From positions 1-35,358 of the forward strand of contig JALERU010000015.1 of assembly GCA_022764045.1 (NCBI GenBank): a DNA stretch of 35,358 bases. The letters are read 5' to 3'. The DNA is from Clostridiales bacterium. Its GTDB lineage: Bacteria > Bacillota > Clostridia > Oscillospirales > Oscillospiraceae. Positions 32,380-35,358 of this stretch are shown in pieces. Position numbers and translations under genes: made by a program. The first letter of the stretch is position 1; each line of letters starts with the position of its first letter. The notes below the pieces were generated by a model. That model was not told the origin of the DNA, did no database searches, and worked only from the letters and a program-made list of their open reading frames with translations.

Positions 32380-33303
32380 TTAAGGGCTTACGGGGGCGTC
32401 TGGGGTGTTGTCCCCGGTCTCCCCTTTTTTCTTTTTCTTTTCCTTGGGGGGCATGGTCCCCATGGGGGCGCAGCCGGCGCAGCTCTGGCAGAAGGTGGCG
32501 CAGAGGGGCCGTTCCACCTCCTTAGCGTCGTTGGCGGCCAGGGAGGAGGCCATGGACGCCAGATAGAACATCATGGCCAGATAGAGGGCCGTGTTCGCCA
32601 GGGACAGCCCGTCGGCCAGGGCCATGATGTCCAGGGCGGCGGCGGCCACGCAGACCGTTTGGGTGACGGGCACCCGTCCCTTGTCAAAGGCAAAGCCCGC
32701 CACCAGGAAGCAGGCCACCAGGGACAGGGCGGCGGCCAGCATAGGCACCCAGTAGTGGCCCAGGATGGGCTCCTCGGCCCAGTTCTGGTGATAGTTTGCC
32801 ATCACCCACAGGGCGCAGGCGAAGCCTGGCGTCACCACCCAGGCGGTGAGGATGGGCTTGCCCTGGCGCATTTTTTGGGTGACAAAATAGATCCCGGCGG
32901 CCCCCAGCAGGCAGAGGATGCCGGTGACCAGCCAGGCGGCGCTCATGGACCGCTGGTTGGTGATGGGGTCCATGGGGCTGCTCACCCACAGGGCCAGGGC
33001 CAGAAACCCGCCCACGGCCAAAAGGACCGCCCCGGCCAGCATGCCGGACAGACAGGGCAGGCTGTCGGAGGCGAAGGCGCCGGTGTAGCACCGGTCAAAG
33101 ACCTGGTGCTTCCCCCGGCCCAGGGCCAGCGGGATCACCACCACCGCCGCCACCACCAGGACCATAAGCCAGGGGGTGGGGGAGCCGGAGACAGGCAGGC
33201 CGGTGCCCGGCGCAAAGCCCCGGGTCAGGTAAAGCCAGCGGACCGCCAGACCCGCCAGACCACCCACCACGGCCACGCCGGGCAGGATGACAGATTTTCG
33301 CAT
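32380..33303 (-). CDS. Polytopic membrane protein with a cysteine-rich C-terminal tail
   Basis: The 307-residue protein has about eight predicted membrane segments (near 7-25, 45-62, 86-106, 122-142, 152-168, 185-207, 213-232 and 234-255). Its hydrophilic tail carries a Cys cluster CATFCQSCAGC (C-x3-C-x2-C-x2-C) and ends in a Lys-rich stretch. I recognise no family. The Cys pattern suggests metal or disulfide chemistry, but this is inference. GGGAG precedes ATG 33303. A terminator-like hairpin lies directly before its start, so expression of this gene and metG may be attenuated. Confidence 0.7.
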   Translation of the reverse strand: MRKSVILPGVAVVGGLAGLAVRWLYLTRGFAPGTGLPVSGSPTPWLMVLVVAAVVVIPLALGRGKHQVFDRCYTGAFASDSLPCLSGMLAGAVLLAVGGFLALALWVSSPMDPITNQRSMSAAWLVTGILCLLGAAGIYFVTQKMRQGKPILTAWVVTPGFACALWVMANYHQNWAEEPILGHYWVPMLAAALSLVACFLVAGFAFDKGRVPVTQTVCVAAAALDIMALADGLSLANTALYLAMMFYLASMASSLAANDAKEVERPLCATFCQSCAGCAPMGTMPPKEKKKKKGETGDNTPDAPVSP

Positions 33304-33324
33304 GGAATCGATCTCCCTTCGGTG

Positions 33325-33353
33325 AAAAAAGCGGGAGGGGCAGAGACTCCCGC
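33325..33353 (-). terminator. Leader terminator/attenuator-like hairpin before the membrane protein-metG unit
   Basis: On the minus strand GCGGGAG (33353-33347), nine-base loop, CTCCCGC (33337-33331), then six Ts (33330-33325), only about 20 bases before the start codon. A minus-strand TAAGAT about 20 bases upstream of the stem may be the -10 box. No T-box or S-box features were seen. Confidence 0.6.
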
Positions 33354-33467
33354 GGATAGCTTCTTTTCATCTTACCACATTCTATGGAAAAACGCACGGG
33401 GATTTTATGGTTTCCAGGAATTTTTTTGCAGGCAAACAGGGCCGGCCCAGATTCTTCCCGGAGCCGG

Positions 33468-33497
33468 TTGCCGAACTCTCCTACCTTATGGTAAAAT
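33468..33497 (+). promoter_or_regulatory. Promoter of the 33.5-kb small gene
   Basis: TTGCCG (33468-33473), 18-base spacer, TAAAAT (33492-33497), about 50 bases before ATG 33548. Confidence 0.5.
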
Positions 33498-33547
33498 AAA
33501 ATAAAAGATCCACCCAACCCAAGCCCACCTTTGGAAAGGAGGCCCAA

Positions 33548-33808
33548 ATGCTCCACCTCTTCAACCGCGCCGAACTGATTACCCTGTTTGATCGGAATCG
33601 CTGCATGGACCTGCGGGAGATCCTGCTGCAAAACAACATCGCCAGCCAGGTGAAGACCTTCAACCGAATGACCCAGACCCACGTGGGAGGCGGCCGGCGC
33701 ACGGTCCCCCTGCTCCAAAACAGCGACCGGGCGTGGCAGTACACCATTTACGTGGCCCGAAAGGACCTGGCGTTTGCCCGCCACGTGACGGGGCTGGGGA
33801 GCGAATGA
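33548..33808 (+). CDS. Small conserved-looking hypothetical protein
   Basis: The 86-residue soluble protein begins LFNRAELITLFDRNRCMDLR, continues with a helix and Thr/Gly-rich loop and ends WQYTIYVARKDLAFARHV. The alternation (helix, strand, then a strand with YTIYV and a helix with FA) recalls the small DUF2007-like signal proteins, but the match is weak. AAAGGAGG precedes ATG 33548 at good spacing, which supports translation. No function is assigned. Confidence 0.7.
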   Translation: MLHLFNRAELITLFDRNRCMDLREILLQNNIASQVKTFNRMTQTHVGGGRRTVPLLQNSDRAWQYTIYVARKDLAFARHVTGLGSE

Positions 33809-33879
33809 GGAGGATACGCCCTGGTCCTATTTCCTCTTCTCCGTTGAGGACATTGCGATTTGACAAGGAGGACTGCCCC

Positions 33880-34479
33880 ATGAGACGACGCTGTTTCCCC
33901 ATCCTTCTGCTGGCGGTTGTCCTGTCTTTGTTCGGGTGCGCCACCCAGGGGCCTCAAACCGCCCCCCAGCCAGGGACAGGGGAGCCGCTGGCGGCTGCCT
34001 ACAAGGAGGAGACCATCACCCAAGCCGGCCTGGAGACCTATAAAAAGCAGCTGGCCTATGTGGAGGGAGAGGAAAACCTCCCCAGTGACCGGGAGATTCT
34101 GGACAGCCTGTTGAAAAACATCATCCTCCTAGAGGAAGCCCAGGCCCAGGGCCTGACCCCCACCCAGGGAGAGATTGAGACTTACCTCCAAGAGACCCTC
34201 TACACCGCCTGCGCCCTCCCCGAGGGCAAGGCCCTCATCGACGACTACTGCGCCAGCCAAGGCGTCCCCTATGCGGACTACGAGGCCGACCTCCGGGACC
34301 AGGCCCCCAGGTTTCTGGCCCGGGCCAAGCTAAAGGAGAAGGTGGCCCGGGACTACTGCCAGGCCCATAACCTGACCTGGGAGGCCAACAACTGGCCCCA
34401 GGAGGTGCAGGAGGCGGTGGCGGCCTACGAGGAGGACCTTTGGCAGGCCCATAAAAAGGATGTCATCTACTACCGTTAG
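33880..34479 (+). CDS. SurA/PrsA N-terminal-like lipoprotein
   Basis: The 199-residue protein has a type II signal peptide MRRRCFPILLLAVVLSLFGC (lipobox LFGC, cleavage before C20). A helical part follows (SDREILDSLLKNIILLEEAQ, AQGLTPTQGEIETYL), the pattern of the SurA N-terminal chaperone domain. No PPIase domain follows, so it is a chaperone-only or degenerate form. AAGGAGG precedes ATG 33880. An in-frame extension to 33733 overlaps the previous gene and lacks support. It is a probable LspA substrate. Confidence 0.8.
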   Translation: MRRRCFPILLLAVVLSLFGCATQGPQTAPQPGTGEPLAAAYKEETITQAGLETYKKQLAYVEGEENLPSDREILDSLLKNIILLEEAQAQGLTPTQGEIETYLQETLYTACALPEGKALIDDYCASQGVPYADYEADLRDQAPRFLARAKLKEKVARDYCQAHNLTWEANNWPQEVQEAVAAYEEDLWQAHKKDVIYYR

Positions 34480-34610
34480 GTCACTTGCTTTTTTGATGCC
34501 GTGGAAAAAATGAAAAAATTTTGTGCACCCTATCAACGAAATACGCAGTCAAATATCGTATGATATATTAAAATTTTCAAGAATCAATCAGTATGATGGA
34601 GGGAAATAAA

Positions 34611-34829
34611 ATGGCGAAGGATGACAGATTTGAGAAGGTTTATTCACAGGGAACACTAAATGTCATGGAAATCTGGGTAGATAAAGAGACTGGCGTGAAT
34701 TATGTGTTTCATGCAGGGGGAAACGCAGGGGGGATAACACCGCTGTTGGATCGAGATGGAAAACCCATCATTTCTCCAATCGTGAATGGAAAATGGGAAC
34801 GAGCAAGGGGAGGAGAGCTTTTGCCGTAA
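34611..34829 (+). CDS. DUF6440-like small protein
   Basis: The 72-residue protein contains NVMEIWVDKETGVNYVFHAG and GGITPLLDRDGKP, the pattern of the small DUF6440 family, usually annotated as hypothetical or xylan 1,4-beta-xylosidase-like without proof. Start at ATG 34611 (GGAGGG 7 bases before) is preferred over ATGs at 34593/34596. Base composition from about 34490 to 34870 is clearly more AT-rich than its neighbours, so recent acquisition is possible. Confidence 0.75.
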   Translation: MAKDDRFEKVYSQGTLNVMEIWVDKETGVNYVFHAGGNAGGITPLLDRDGKPIISPIVNGKWERARGGELLP

Positions 34830-34847
34830 GAAAGAGGTGCTTATTTT

Positions 34848-35054
34848 GTGAAAGGACTAAAACTGACCCTCCTTGGGCTCGGAATTTTGCTTTTTGGCTG
34901 CGCGTATGTCATCACGGAAAACTATATTCTACTCTTTCCGGGAGGAGAGTTTGCCGCTTGTGTGATCGGTCTTGCCGTGATGGTTATGGGCTACCGAAAG
35001 GATGACGAGCCCAACGAAACGGATTCTGAGAGGCAAGAGGACAACCTCTGCTGA
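34848..35054 (+). CDS. Small membrane protein
   Basis: The 68-residue protein has two hydrophobic segments (about 5-22 and 27-47) and a charged acidic tail (RKDDEPNETDSERQEDN). Initiation at GTG 34848 is supported by AAGAGGTG 9 bases upstream. It lies 18 bases after the DUF6440-like gene, probably in one transcript. The function is unknown. Confidence 0.6.
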   Translation: MKGLKLTLLGLGILLFGCAYVITENYILLFPGGEFAACVIGLAVMVMGYRKDDEPNETDSERQEDNLC

Positions 35055-35078
35055 CAGAGTGCGGCAGGTTTACAAAAA

Positions 35079-35099
35079 GGGTTCCCATCCGAGGAACCC
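35079..35099. terminator. Possible terminator hairpin
   Basis: GGGTTCC/GGAACCC stem with a 7-base loop. The T-run is on the minus strand (AAAAA at 35074-35078), so it works best for transcripts from the right, yet the only visible neighbours are on the + strand. Confidence 0.4.
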
Positions 35100-35146
35100 C
35101 CCTTGGAGTGCACCCCCAAAAGGGGCGATAAGAAAGGTAGATTTCT

Positions 35147-35358
35147 ATGAAGCCAAAGTATTTGCCCTTAAAGCAGCCCATATCTGAACTCAGAATCCCC
35201 TGGCTCCCCTGGGTGGCCTGGACCCTCTGGTTCCTGCTGGACCCCGCCCTGAACCGGTTTGGGAATGGGCTGGAATGGGTGTTCCCCCTGTCTGTCATGG
35301 CCTGGGCGCTGGGGGTGGTGATCCTGACGCTGCTGTCCGCGCTGTTTTGGCGGTATGG
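35147..35358 (+). CDS. Membrane protein, partial (cut by right window edge)
   Basis: The open frame from ATG 35147 (GAAAGG upstream) runs to the window end without a stop, giving at least 70 residues. It starts MKPKYLPLKQP and has two hydrophobic segments: WLPWVAWTLWFLLDPAL and, later, VFPLSVMAWALGVVILTLLS. I recognise no family from this fragment. Confidence 0.6.
   Translation, partial: MKPKYLPLKQPISELRIPWLPWVAWTLWFLLDPALNRFGNGLEWVFPLSVMAWALGVVILTLLSALFWRY

Overview
The window is chromosomal DNA from a GC-rich, endospore-forming Firmicute. The gene order (mutL-miaA-hfq; yggS-sepF-divIVA-ileS; lspA-rluD), strong AGGAGG-type ribosome binding sites, a CIRCE heat-shock operator, spoIID and a VanS-like kinase point to Clostridia. 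High GC and the style of the intergenic repeats suggest an Oscillospiraceae gut bacterium (Flavonifractor/Lawsonibacter-like); that genus-level placement is inference. No rRNA, tRNA, CRISPR array, phage or IS transposase gene was seen.

Layout. 1-7.8 kb (+): mutL (mismatch repair), miaA (tRNA i6A37), hfq, a HlyD-like membrane protein, yggS, sepF and divIVA (PLP homeostasis and septum/pole formation). 7.9-13.7 kb (+): ileS, lspA-rluD and a Cof-type HAD phosphatase. 13.8-18.2 kb (-): a putative lipoprotein, clpB and an hsp20 gene with a perfect CIRCE element. 18.5-24 kb (+): a class I aminotransferase translationally coupled to a DUF559 nuclease-like protein, then an OmpR-type response regulator and histidine kinase pair followed by a COG2426 membrane protein that shares the regulator's putative operator. 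24.6-28 kb (+): polysaccharide deacetylase, spoIID, a Phd/RelE-type toxin-antitoxin pair and a YjjG-like HAD phosphatase. 28-33.3 kb (-): ECF sigma factor plus membrane anti-sigma/DUF4179-like partner, and a polytopic membrane protein followed by metG. 33.5-35.36 kb (+): small hypothetical proteins, a SurA/PrsA-like lipoprotein, a less GC-rich pair of small genes and a membrane protein cut by the window edge.

The most unusual content is between the genes. Nearly every long intergenic gap is filled with dispersed, structured repeats, which I call families A to E. Family A (about 250 bp) occurs nine times, including two minus-strand tandem pairs. Family B (about 170 bp) occurs three times, family D twice, and short modules C and E twice each. 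They are chains of hairpins. Between copies, the linkers and often the loops (CGAA, CGCA, GAA) stay constant while the two arms of a hairpin change together and remain complementary. Two further multi-hairpin clusters (6852-6986 and 27174-27254) share this style. This co-variation is directly visible and is the best candidate here for an undescribed system: a modular palindromic repeat set that is either mobilised by an enzyme encoded elsewhere or maintained by hairpin-templated repair.

Regulatory signals that can be read directly include the CIRCE site, a matched pair of 11-bp-period direct repeats in front of the two-component genes and the COG2426 gene, a near-consensus sigma-A promoter inside yggS, a hairpin presenting the hfq ribosome binding site, and a terminator-like hairpin just before the membrane protein-metG unit.
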